DNA of 5,857 nucleotides, from contig CAZMGF010000084.1 of the NCBI GenBank assembly GCA_964565765.1, positions 1-5,857 of the forward strand. Reading direction: 5' to 3'. This document shows, piece after piece, positions 1 through 5,044 of the stretch. Below the pieces are notes generated by a model that made no database searches, was not told the DNA's origin, and was given only the letters and a program-made list of their open reading frames with translations. The position numbers and the translations under genes are program-made. How positions within the stretch are numbered: position 1 is the first letter of the stretch; each line of letters opens with the position of its first letter. The stretch is from Bog-1181 sp964565765 (GTDB lineage Bacteria > Oederibacteriota > PGYV01 > Palsa-1178).

Positions 1-57
1 AACAAGATGCCTGTTGTTTCAGAAGCAAAAACGCGTTATGGCATAAGGAAAAAGTAA
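1..57 (+). CDS. Possible 3' end of an unidentified gene
   Basis: Frame 1 is open from the window edge and ends in TAA at 55-57, giving an 18-residue tail ending ...AKTRYGIRKK. A basic, lysine-ending tail is plausible for a real C-terminus. A second plus-strand frame is also open across most of this stretch, so the call rests on residue composition only. The family cannot be identified from so little. No clear terminator follows, although the hairpin at 96-139 lies downstream. Confidence 0.3.
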   Translation, partial: NKMPVVSEAKTRYGIRKK

Positions 58-95
58 TACCTTAGGTCATTCGTAGTCGACACGCGCTGATACCC

Positions 96-139
96 ACTGC
101 CTGGCGGACCAACTTGAAAAAGTTATCCGCCAGAGCAGT
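96..139. repeat. Long GC-rich imperfect hairpin upstream of the RadC-like gene
   Basis: Three nested pairing blocks are visible: ACTGC (96-100) with GCAGT (135-139), CTGGCGGA (101-108) with TCCGCCAG (126-133), and AACTT (111-115) with AAGTT (120-124). They close a GAAA loop at 116-119. The only unpaired bases are CC at 109-110, A at 125 and A at 134. The 18 base pairs are far more GC-rich than the flanks. No T-run follows on either strand, so it does not look like a simple intrinsic terminator. It could be a REP/MITE-like element, a structured leader, or a single-strand DNA hairpin used by a mobile element. TTGAAA at 114-119 with TACAAT at 139-144 (19-base spacer) is a weak promoter candidate overlapping it. 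Confidence 0.6.
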
Positions 140-186
140 ACAATTTAAAGTTTTTGGCAACAAACTTATAAATAAGGGGATCTGTA

Positions 187-711
187 ATGACAATTGGGGA
201 TAAAATAAAAAAATTGAGAATGTTACAAAAACAATCACACAAATTACTCGATCAAATATATGATAAAAGGTCATTAAAGATAGAATCAGTAAAACAGGCT
301 GTTGATTTTATTCAAACCCTTTCCCCAATTGACAAAGAAGTTGTTTATGTAATTTTTATGGACTCTAAACATGTCATTATAGACATTAAAAAAATAGATG
401 ACGGAATCGTTAATCAAGCGGTTGTATACCCTCGGGTTGTTATTCAGGAAGCCTTAAACATGGGAGCTGTATTTGTAATTTTAGTTCATAACCATCCTTC
501 CGGGGACCCACAACCAAGTAATGAAGATATTGCAATAACCAAAAGATTGTTTTTAGCGTGTTTCCTTGTTGATATAAACCTCATTGATTCAATAATTCTT
601 GGCAAGAAAAGGAAGCGCTTTTCATTCTTTGATTCAGGTTTAATAAATAAGTTTACAAAAATATTTATTAAAATGTTTAAGCGAAAAGTTAATTTTAAAA
701 GAAAAAAGTAG
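187..711 (+). CDS. RadC-like JAB/MPN (JAMM) domain protein
   Basis: The 174-residue product carries the RadC family signature. HNHPSGDPQPSNED at 101-114 supplies the JAMM metal-site pattern (H101, H103, S111, D114), and E51 in the first core strand (EVVYVIFMD) is the likely glutamate partner. The RadC-type strand YPRVVIQEAL (81-90) and DSIILG (134-139) also fit. Full-length RadC proteins are usually somewhat over 200 residues, with an N-terminal helix-hairpin-helix region. Here residues 1-45 are short, charged and unlike that domain, and the end is a lysine/arginine-rich tail (about 155-174). JAMM RadC proteins are common on plasmids, prophages and genomic islands, but their biochemical role is not settled and the old DNA-repair label is not well supported. 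A purine-rich AAGGGGA at 174-180 precedes ATG 187. The gene is visibly more AT-rich than the Rep-like gene downstream. Confidence 0.85.
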   Translation: MTIGDKIKKLRMLQKQSHKLLDQIYDKRSLKIESVKQAVDFIQTLSPIDKEVVYVIFMDSKHVIIDIKKIDDGIVNQAVVYPRVVIQEALNMGAVFVILVHNHPSGDPQPSNEDIAITKRLFLACFLVDINLIDSIILGKKRKRFSFFDSGLINKFTKIFIKMFKRKVNFKRKK

Positions 712-769
712 CCTATTAACTTCCGTACTTCAAGCGGTTCTAAAAAATATCACAAATCATTAATAATTG

Positions 770-797
770 TTGACTTTTTTTGTATCTGTATTAAAAT
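770..797 (+). promoter_or_regulatory. Sigma70-type promoter for the RHH/Rep gene set
   Basis: TTGACT (770-775) and TAAAAT (792-797) are separated by 16 bases, one short of the optimum. It sits in the 120-base gap after the RadC-like gene and about 35 bases before the RHH start codon. It probably serves the whole coupled set through the Rep-like gene, because no other promoter is obvious before 2513. Confidence 0.6.
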
Positions 798-815
798 GTA
801 ATACAATTGAATACA
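781..815. promoter_or_regulatory. Probable operator: palindrome and TGTAT/ATACA half-sites over the -10
   Basis: TGTATTA (787-793) and TAATACA (799-805) form a perfect 7-base inverted repeat with a 5-base centre, and this covers the -10 hexamer at 792-797. Extra half-sites flank it: TGTAT at 781-785 and ATACA at 811-815. Clustered short half-sites over the promoter, just ahead of a gene for a ribbon-helix-helix protein, are the usual arrangement for RHH autorepression. Binding by the 832-1017 product is inference. Confidence 0.5.
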
Positions 816-831
816 TTAAGGAGGAAATATA

Positions 832-1017
832 ATGCCAAAAACAGAACAGAAACGCGATGCAGCAATTCAAGCCAGGATACCCAAAGAACTTAAAGAAAAA
901 GTTGTTAAATTCAATAACAGCAGGGAATATAAATATCTGTCGGAAAGTTCCCTTGTTTGCATGGCTCTGGAAGAATTTATAGACAAACACGAAAGCGAGA
1001 TAAAAAGCAAAAAATGA
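832..1017 (+). CDS. Small ribbon-helix-helix (CopG/Arc-type) DNA-binding protein
   Basis: This 61-residue protein has the layout of the RHH superfamily. A short strand, AAIQARIP (10-17), would insert into the major groove as a dimer. Helix A covers roughly 18-29 (KELKEKVVKFNN), and helix B follows S37-E38-S39 and runs to about F49. The tail is charged and lysine-rich. RHH proteins of this size are typical plasmid copy-number repressors, partition regulators or antitoxins. Position ahead of the Rep-like gene favours a copy-control or autoregulator role, but no toxin is recognisable next to it. The Shine-Dalgarno AAGGAGG (818-824) lies 7 bases before ATG 832 and fixes the start. Its stop overlaps the next gene's start (ATGA at 1014-1017), which suggests coupled translation. 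Confidence 0.7.
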   Translation: MPKTEQKRDAAIQARIPKELKEKVVKFNNSREYKYLSESSLVCMALEEFIDKHESEIKSKK

Positions 1018-1211
1018 CAACGCCCTTGTTCATGAAAGTAGAAAAACCTAAAACAACTTTTTGGAAAACTGCCGGCATTTCAATTATTTTTATCATTGCC
1101 GGCGTAATTCTCGTTTTACTCGGAATACACAACTACAAAGTTAATCACGAAATCAATAAACAGGCTTCCGCAGCAGATACACAGGATAAAGAGCCAATTG
1201 ATAGAGATTAA
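1014..1211 (+). CDS. Small single-pass membrane protein, unknown function
   Basis: The product is 65 residues when started at ATG 1014, where the start codon overlaps the preceding TGA. The longer frame back to 957 would overlap the RHH gene by about 60 bases and is less likely. A single hydrophobic segment spans about residues 20-39 (GISIIFIIAGVILVLLGIHN), preceded by a lysine-rich stretch and followed by a polar, acidic tail. By the positive-inside rule the N-terminus would be cytoplasmic. No family is recognised. Possible roles for a tiny membrane protein beside a replication gene include membrane anchoring of the replicon or a toxin-like activity, but nothing in the sequence decides this. 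Confidence 0.6.
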   Translation: MTTPLFMKVEKPKTTFWKTAGISIIFIIAGVILVLLGIHNYKVNHEINKQASAADTQDKEPIDRD

Positions 1212-1239
1212 ATTATTCAATGGATTTGAAGGGGTATAA

Positions 1240-1407
1240 ATGAAGAAAGAACAAGAATACAAGATACCACGCCAGGACATTACAGATATCATGCTTGACG
1301 GGCCCGTAGACCCTATTAAGACCTATGGAAAAGCCGTAAGCGGCCGCAAAACTAATGCTAAGAAACCTGTCCGGAGATCGCCGGCAGCTAAAAAAGGGGG
1401 GAAATAA
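1240..1407 (+). CDS. 55-residue basic-tailed protein coupled to the Rep-like gene
   Basis: The frame runs from ATG 1240 to TAA 1405-1407, and the last A of the stop is the first base of the next gene's ATG (TAATG). A good Shine-Dalgarno, GAAGGGG (1228-1234), precedes it. The N-terminal half is mixed and acidic (QDITDIMLDGPVDPIKTYG, about 12-30). The last 25 residues are rich in Lys, Arg, Ala and Gly, like a disordered nucleic-acid-binding tail. No family is recognised. Coupling to the Rep-like gene suggests either a partner protein or a leader peptide whose translation controls Rep synthesis. Confidence 0.55.
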   Translation: MKKEQEYKIPRQDITDIMLDGPVDPIKTYGKAVSGRKTNAKKPVRRSPAAKKGGK

Positions 1408-2513
1408 TGGCTATGGAGAACATGTCGGATCTGGCAAAGAGCCTGCTCAATTCGGTAGCGGAAAAGGAAAAGAACAAACCGTTTGACTCAGAGCTGTCAT
1501 ATATCGTTGAACTTATAAAAAATTATGTTGGCGATGCTGACTGGAAGAAGAGTCAGAAGAATTACGAACAGCTATTGGCATTATATAAAGAACGAGGGAA
1601 ACTGGAACAGTTAAAAACAATAATCGGCGATTGTAAAATGTCAAAGGCCAGGAACCGCGGGGCCTATATTAATTCCGCCATGAGAAACGGCCTGGGCATT
1701 GAAAAGAACAGTTCATCGGCCAAATCGAACGGGATGAAGCTCATTAATGCGAATTATGCCGAGGTAAACCCAGCCTGGGCGCTCGAGAGGCCTATTAAGG
1801 GCAAAAGGACCGTCATAATAAACAATGAGGACGGGAATTACACTGTAACCATACAGAACGTAAAGAACGACATAAACCCCGTCAAAAAGACCATGCAGCT
1901 CTATTATGAGGTTGAGCGCATATACGCGGACAAATCCTGTCCAAACAGCGCCATAATAGAAATATCCGCATCGGACCTATTAACCCGGCTTGGCTGGCCA
2001 GCATCCGGGCAGAGTTACGACGATCTCGAAGAACACCTTGAAACCCTGCTGAACACACAGATCCATTCGGACGGTGTATATAAGTACAAAGAAAAAGGGG
2101 TTATCAAGGAAATACCCAGGACAACAGCTTTTAATATGATCGCCGGCTATGATTTCTTTAACGAAAAAGACGCCACAAAGCCCATTAAGAAGATAAAAAT
2201 ATCGTTAAATCCAATCATGGCCATGAACGTTAAAGAAAATTACTATTTTCTGACTGCGGGCCCGGGCAAAAAGCTCACCGGCGCCGTTGAAATGTTTTTG
2301 TATGATTTTTTAATAAAGCGCAAAGGCAAGGACAAAAATCATACCCATTTGCTCGATATCAACGAAGTAGCCAATCACATAGGCATTTATACAACGGAAA
2401 TACGCGAACGCAGAAGAAGCATTAAGGAAGCCTTGAAATCATTTGAAGAGAAAAAACTCATTAAATCATTTGAAATGGCAGACGGCTCACAGAATTTTAA
2501 AGTATATTTTTAG
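1407..2513 (+). CDS. Putative plasmid-type replication initiator with tandem winged-helix-like halves
   Basis: In this 368-residue protein, residues 1-110 are charged and helical. Two stretches then resemble the paired winged-helix domains of Rep_3/RepA-type initiators. The first, about 158-250, has KKTMQLYYEVERIY, then IEISASDLLTRLGW, then SYDDLEEHLETLLNTQI, and ends FNMIAGYDFF. The second, about 262-368, has KIKISLNPIMAM, then GAVEMFLYDFLIKRKG, then LLDINEVANHIGI and the helix RRRSIKEALKSFEEKKLI. The pattern of core helix, 'strand plus recognition helix' and wing, used twice, fits the family; there is no diagnostic catalytic motif because such proteins have none. The start is ATG 1407, with GGGGGG (1396-1401) five bases ahead. 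No clear iteron array is visible nearby, so the origin is unproven. It is more GC-rich than the RadC-like and exported-protein genes. Alternative: a phage or island winged-helix regulator. Confidence 0.5.
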   Translation: MAMENMSDLAKSLLNSVAEKEKNKPFDSELSYIVELIKNYVGDADWKKSQKNYEQLLALYKERGKLEQLKTIIGDCKMSKARNRGAYINSAMRNGLGIEKNSSSAKSNGMKLINANYAEVNPAWALERPIKGKRTVIINNEDGNYTVTIQNVKNDINPVKKTMQLYYEVERIYADKSCPNSAIIEISASDLLTRLGWPASGQSYDDLEEHLETLLNTQIHSDGVYKYKEKGVIKEIPRTTAFNMIAGYDFFNEKDATKPIKKIKISLNPIMAMNVKENYYFLTAGPGKKLTGAVEMFLYDFLIKRKGKDKNHTHLLDINEVANHIGIYTTEIRERRRSIKEALKSFEEKKLIKSFEMADGSQNFKVYF

Positions 2514-2523
2514 AATTACAAAA

Positions 2524-2541
2524 AACATTAAAAATAATGTT
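2524..2541. repeat. Small A/T-rich inverted repeat overlapping the cyclotransferase-like start codon
   Basis: AACATTA (2524-2530) and TAATGTT (2535-2541) pair around AAAA. The ATG at 2537 lies inside the right arm. The stem has only one G-C pair, so as RNA it would be weak. It might mildly limit initiation at a start that already lacks a Shine-Dalgarno, or it may be chance in AT-rich DNA. Confidence 0.3.
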
Positions 2542-2907
2542 ACATAAAGATTTTCCATCCAATCTTTTCGTATATGGTACCTTGAAAAGTACCAGTGCGC
2601 CCAATGCTGAGCAGAAATTTCTGCTTAAGAACTCCATTAAGATGGGAAACGGCTCTATTCCGGGCCGGTTATACCGAATTAATGACAATTATCCCGGTGC
2701 AGTCGTCATAAAAGGCTCTAAAGAGCGCGTACGCGGTGAAATTTACAATTTAAAACGCCCTACAGTGGTTCTAAAGCGTTTAGATATATATGAAGGCTGC
2801 AGTCCAAAAGATACAAAACCAACGGAATTCAAACGAGTCCTACAATCTGTTCAAATGGATAACAAAGAATTTGTATTTTGTTGGGTTTACTTATATAATA
2901 AGCCTGT
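2537..2907 (+). CDS. Gamma-glutamylcyclotransferase-like (AIG2/GGCT fold) protein, cut by the assembly gap
   Basis: The 123 readable residues match the GGCT/AIG2-like family. LFVYGTLK (10-17) is the substrate-loop signature, followed by IPGRLYRI (41-48), YPGAVV (52-57), VRGEIYNL (65-72), LDIYEG (82-87) with candidate catalytic E86, EFKRV (97-101) and the final strand CWVYLYN (115-121). Family members release 5-oxoproline from gamma-glutamyl peptides or amines, though many bacterial ones have no known substrate. Usual members end shortly after this last strand, so little of the fold is probably missing. No convincing Shine-Dalgarno precedes ATG 2537; the 23-base distance to the Rep-like stop suggests read-through expression. 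The 100 Ns begin at 2908, so the true C-terminus is unknown. Confidence 0.75.
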
Positions 2908-3007
2908 NNNNNNNNNNNNNNNNNNNNNNNNNNNNNNNNNNNNNNNNNNNNNNNNNNNNNNNNNNNNNNNNNNNNNNNNNNNNNNNNNNNNNNNNNNNNN
3001 NNNNNNN
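2908..3007. other. Assembly gap of 100 Ns
   Basis: A run of exactly 100 Ns is the conventional placeholder for a scaffold gap of unknown size. The reading frames on its two sides are in phase at this length, but that happens one time in three by chance. Genes should not be fused across it. Confidence 0.95.
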
Positions 3008-3226
3008 GGTAAAGACAATTGGAACGAAGCGCCGGGTCTTTACATCCAGAGGTATAAGGATTTTCTAAACTATCGGGGTGGTTACACAAAACTACTGCAC
3101 GTGCTTGACCTTTGTAAAAAAACGCAAAGGAAAGCCGATAAAACCGCAGCAGCCAAATACTTGAATAAATTATTAAGCTCATTTCTCACAATCCTTAAAT
3201 CAGAAGGGTTTGAGAAAGAAAAATAG
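3008..3226 (+). CDS. C-terminal coding piece of unknown identity emerging from the gap
   Basis: An open frame of 72 codons ends in TAG 3224-3226. It begins GKDNWNEAPGLYIQRY and continues as mostly helical, lysine-rich sequence (LLHVLDLCKKTQRKADK, then YLNKLLSSFLTILKSEGF). It could be a C-terminal extension of the cyclotransferase-like protein, since family members often end in a strand followed by a 'G-x-W' segment that GKDNW loosely recalls. It could equally be the tail of a separate gene that starts inside the gap. No family is recognised. Its stop codon overlaps the Shine-Dalgarno AGGAGG (3225-3230) of the next gene, so the two are probably co-transcribed. Confidence 0.55.
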   Translation, partial: GKDNWNEAPGLYIQRYKDFLNYRGGYTKLLHVLDLCKKTQRKADKTAAAKYLNKLLSSFLTILKSEGFEKEK

Positions 3227-3234
3227 GAGGTTTT

Positions 3235-3813
3235 ATGAAAAAATTATTTTTCCTTTTTCTCGTTTATTCCATATTTGCAACATTCACATATGCTGACGAC
3301 AACTCATCGGTCCCAGTTCAAATAAGTGCTTCTACTATAACTGCGGAACCCGAGCCAGTAACATCACCTGCATTTTCGTTTCAAGGATTAACATGGGGTA
3401 TGAGCCAAAACGAAGTAAAAAAGGTACTTGGTAACAAAAAAATAAAGATTGATAATTCAGCAATAATTACAAAAAAAGATAATATTTTAAATATGAATTG
3501 TAAGATTTCTTTATACTTTGAAAAAAATAAATTAAAAACAATTTTTATTGCTTTCGCTACCACATCACCTTATATTGATTTTGATAAATTAATAAAAACA
3601 TTAGTTATTAAGTATGGCGAGCCTTTGTCTGTGGATCGTTCAATTATGTTTGCTACGTGGGGCAGTTCGCTACCAACAGGTATTATTTTAGATTATAATA
3701 AAAAAGCCAAGGTTCTGGTCTTAACCTATGACGAACCTTTAACCTCCGAAGAACAAAAGCAAAATGAAACAGAAGAAAATAACGAAAAACAAAAGGCACT
3801 CGAAAAATTGTAA
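3235..3813 (+). CDS. Exported protein with a SmpA/BamE-like 'WG...EV...LG' domain
   Basis: The 192-residue product starts with a Sec signal peptide: MKK, a hydrophobic core LFFLFLVYSIFATF, and a likely cleavage after TYA (residue 20). There is no lipobox cysteine, so it should be soluble in the periplasm or secreted. A Ser/Thr/Pro-rich linker (about 22-45) leads to FQGLTWGMSQNEVKKVLG (49-66), the opening helix motif seen in many periplasmic SmpA/OmlA/BamE-like or BLIP-like folds. After it come beta strands, KISLYFEKNKLKTIFIAF (90-107), a helix IDFDKLIKTLVIKYGEP (114-130), TWGS (141-144) and further strands. The last 25 residues are Glu/Gln/Lys-rich and probably coiled or disordered. AGGAGG (3225-3230) lies 4 bases before ATG 3235. 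It is more AT-rich than the Rep-like gene. Function is unknown; the domain is often involved in protein-protein contacts at the envelope. Confidence 0.7.
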   Translation: MKKLFFLFLVYSIFATFTYADDNSSVPVQISASTITAEPEPVTSPAFSFQGLTWGMSQNEVKKVLGNKKIKIDNSAIITKKDNILNMNCKISLYFEKNKLKTIFIAFATTSPYIDFDKLIKTLVIKYGEPLSVDRSIMFATWGSSLPTGIILDYNKKAKVLVLTYDEPLTSEEQKQNETEENNEKQKALEKL

Positions 3814-3823
3814 ATGTTTTACT

Positions 3824-3838
3824 GGGAAATCATTTCCC
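3824..3838. repeat. Short perfect palindrome at the convergent gene junction
   Basis: GGGAAAT (3824-3830) and ATTTCCC (3832-3838) surround a single C. It lies between the stop of the exported-protein gene and the last codons of the recombinase gene, whose TGA occupies 3830-3832 on the minus strand. A hairpin here could slow transcription from both sides, but no T-run follows on either strand, so it is at best a weak bidirectional terminator. Confidence 0.35.
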
Positions 3839-4729
3839 AACTCGCTTAAAACCCTTATTTTGTGCCGTTTTTGCTCTTTTCTGTTCTCTCTCTGGCACTT
3901 CCATCGACTTTTCAATAGCCTCTATCACTTCTTCCTCTGCAATATGTGCATACCTCATGGTACTTTGAATATGCTTATGCCTCAGGGCCTTTTGCAGTAT
4001 CCCCAAATTGCCGGCAGTCTTTATAAGCCGTGCCGCGAAAGTATGCCGTAATGAGTGCGGGGAAAGGTCCTTTTGGATCCCGGCCATGCGTAAATACTTT
4101 TTCAACTGCAGCTGGACCATTCTCTCGGTCAGCCTGCTCTTTTGATTGGATTGAAATATAAAATCATTTTTTCCGAGCTTGTCCTTTATCGGTTCAAGGT
4201 AAGAGGAAAGTATCGGGGCCAGGCGTTCCCTCATATAAACCTTACCGGGGCCGGTTTTAGAATCCTTTATCATCAAAAAATCATCCCGGACATCGGATAA
4301 TTTAAGATTTAGGACCTCGCTTACGCGCATGCCGGTAAAAATCATGACCGACAGCAGGGTATAATCCCGTTTAAATTTTGGTTTGCTCTGCAGGATCATA
4401 AAAAGCTTGTCCTGTTCGGCAGGTGTTAAAAACTCCGGTTCACCGACTGTAACGTTTTTCATTTTGGTGTTCATGAGCGTTTTTATCTGGCCTCTGGCCA
4501 GGAGAAAGGTCAAAAACTTGTGTATAGCGTTCTTTTTAAAATTTTGTGTCTGATTACGGCTATTAAATTTTGAAAGGAAGGAATCTACCGATTCCTGGGT
4601 AATTGCATTGACCCGGCCATTATGCGCGAGTAAAAACTGATTTACGGCCACCAGATAATTCTTAATGGTATTTTTACTTTTGCCTTCGGCCGCTAGTGCG
4701 GTAGTAAAGGGTTTGATTATATCGTTCAT
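3830..4729 (-). CDS. XerC/D-type tyrosine recombinase (integrase/resolvase)
   Basis: The 299-residue protein has an N-terminal core-binding domain (about 1-85, with KNTIKNYLVAVNQFL) and a catalytic domain (about 100-270). All tyrosine-recombinase residues are visible: R135 in TGMRVSEVL, K158 in DSKTG, H225 and R228 in HSLRHTFA, H251 in LRHKH, and nucleophile Y260 in STMRYAH. Length matches Xer proteins rather than Cre (343) or large phage integrases. Residues 274-299 form a Lys/Arg-rich tail. Such enzymes cut and rejoin two DNA duplexes through a Holliday junction, resolving multimers or moving elements. It overlaps the preceding small gene by four bases (ATGA, 4726-4729) and has no strong Shine-Dalgarno of its own, so its translation is probably coupled. 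The shared promoter is at 4953-4981 and a candidate substrate site is at 4982-5015. Confidence 0.9.
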   Translation of the reverse strand: MNDIIKPFTTALAAEGKSKNTIKNYLVAVNQFLLAHNGRVNAITQESVDSFLSKFNSRNQTQNFKKNAIHKFLTFLLARGQIKTLMNTKMKNVTVGEPEFLTPAEQDKLFMILQSKPKFKRDYTLLSVMIFTGMRVSEVLNLKLSDVRDDFLMIKDSKTGPGKVYMRERLAPILSSYLEPIKDKLGKNDFIFQSNQKSRLTERMVQLQLKKYLRMAGIQKDLSPHSLRHTFAARLIKTAGNLGILQKALRHKHIQSTMRYAHIAEEEVIEAIEKSMEVPEREQKRAKTAQNKGFKRVGK

Positions 4730-4923
4730 CTACAAACGCCGTCCTGACAAAGGGTTTTGCCGTCAACTTCAACTACATAATTGATAATTGGCTTGCCATC
4801 GTTAAGATCGTTCACAACGCCGAAGTTTTTCTCAATAATTTCAACTTTCTTATGATTTACAAAATTACTCGCAGCTGCTTCAGCTTCATCATGAGTTTTA
4901 AAAAATCTTGTAGCGCCGGCCAT
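4726..4923 (-). CDS. 65-residue protein coupled to the recombinase, unknown function
   Basis: The protein starts at 4923 with GGAGG (minus-strand complement of 4930-4934) six bases ahead, and its TGA overlaps the recombinase ATG. The sequence suggests a small alpha/beta fold: a helix HDEAEAAASNFVNH (11-24), a strand KKVEIIEKNF (25-34), a second strand IINYVVEVDGK (46-56), and a tail containing C59 and C64 (LCQDGVC). Two cysteines near the end could bind metal or form a disulfide. No helix-turn-helix or known excisionase motif is evident. Its position suggests a recombination accessory factor, a regulator of the recombinase, or simply a leader gene. It is not a recognised family. Confidence 0.6.
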   Translation of the reverse strand: MAGATRFFKTHDEAEAAASNFVNHKKVEIIEKNFGVVNDLNDGKPIINYVVEVDGKTLCQDGVCR

Positions 4924-4952
4924 AAAAAGCCTCCAGGAGGACTATTTGCGGT

Positions 4953-4981
4953 ATTTTAACGCTTTTAAGGCCGGATGTCAA
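4953..4981 (-). promoter_or_regulatory. Near-consensus sigma70 promoter for the recombinase operon
   Basis: On the minus strand, consensus TTGACA (complement of 4976-4981) and TAAAAT (complement of 4953-4958) are separated by 17 bases. Transcription should begin near 4946, a short distance before the start codon at 4923. The lox/dif-like site ends directly upstream of the -35, so anything bound there would touch this promoter. Confidence 0.75.
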
Positions 4982-5015
4982 AAAGATTCGTATAATTTAT
5001 ATTATACGAATGTTT
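4982..5015. promoter_or_regulatory. Candidate lox/dif-like recombination site
   Basis: The left arm is AAAGATTCGTATA (4982-4994) and the reverse complement of the right arm (5003-5015) is AAACATTCGTATA: 12 of 13 positions match. The spacer ATTTATAT (4995-5002) is 8 bases, is not symmetric, and has T-A at its centre. P1 loxP has the same 13-8-13 layout, the same inner arm TTCGTATA, and a spacer of type NNNTANNN. The same bases also fit the 11-6-11 layout of Xer dif sites, with half-sites GATTCGTATAA and TTATACGAATG around TTTATA. It lies directly upstream of the promoter for a Xer-type recombinase. Alternative: an operator for a dimeric regulator of that promoter, centred about 50 bases upstream of the start. 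On the minus strand CTTTTT follows the hairpin, but the stem is too AT-rich to be a good terminator. Confidence 0.6.
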
Positions 5016-5044
5016 GCATTTAAAGAGGATTGAGTGCGCAAATT

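Noticed and set aside
36..107. Minus-strand peptide containing GYQRVSTT, resembling the start of serine recombinases (GYxRVST).
   Set aside because: The frame stops about 15 residues later, lacks the conserved glutamine and arginine that follow in that family, and overlaps the hairpin; most likely chance or an unrecognisable remnant.
62..274. Minus-strand open frame of 70 residues over the region upstream of and into the RadC-like gene.
   Set aside because: It overlaps the real RadC start on the opposite strand, has no ribosome site, and its ending falls in the hairpin; a shadow frame.
2567..2574. A second copy of TTCGTATA, the inner arm of the lox/dif-like site.
   Set aside because: It lies inside the codons for the conserved FVYG motif of the cyclotransferase-like protein and has no partner arm or spacer.
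2537..3226. One continuous 229-residue protein across the Ns.
   Set aside because: A run of exactly 100 Ns is a placeholder of unknown true length, so frame continuity cannot be claimed.
3764..4051. Plus-strand open frame of 95 residues.
   Set aside because: It is antisense to the well-supported recombinase gene and overlaps the end of the exported-protein gene; composition is Cys/Leu/Phe-rich as expected for a shadow.
4985..5012. The large palindrome as an intrinsic terminator for the retropepsin gene (minus-strand CTTTTT follows it).
   Set aside because: The stem is almost all A-T pairs and the T-run is only five bases; recombination site or operator explains the symmetry and spacing better, though some termination cannot be excluded.
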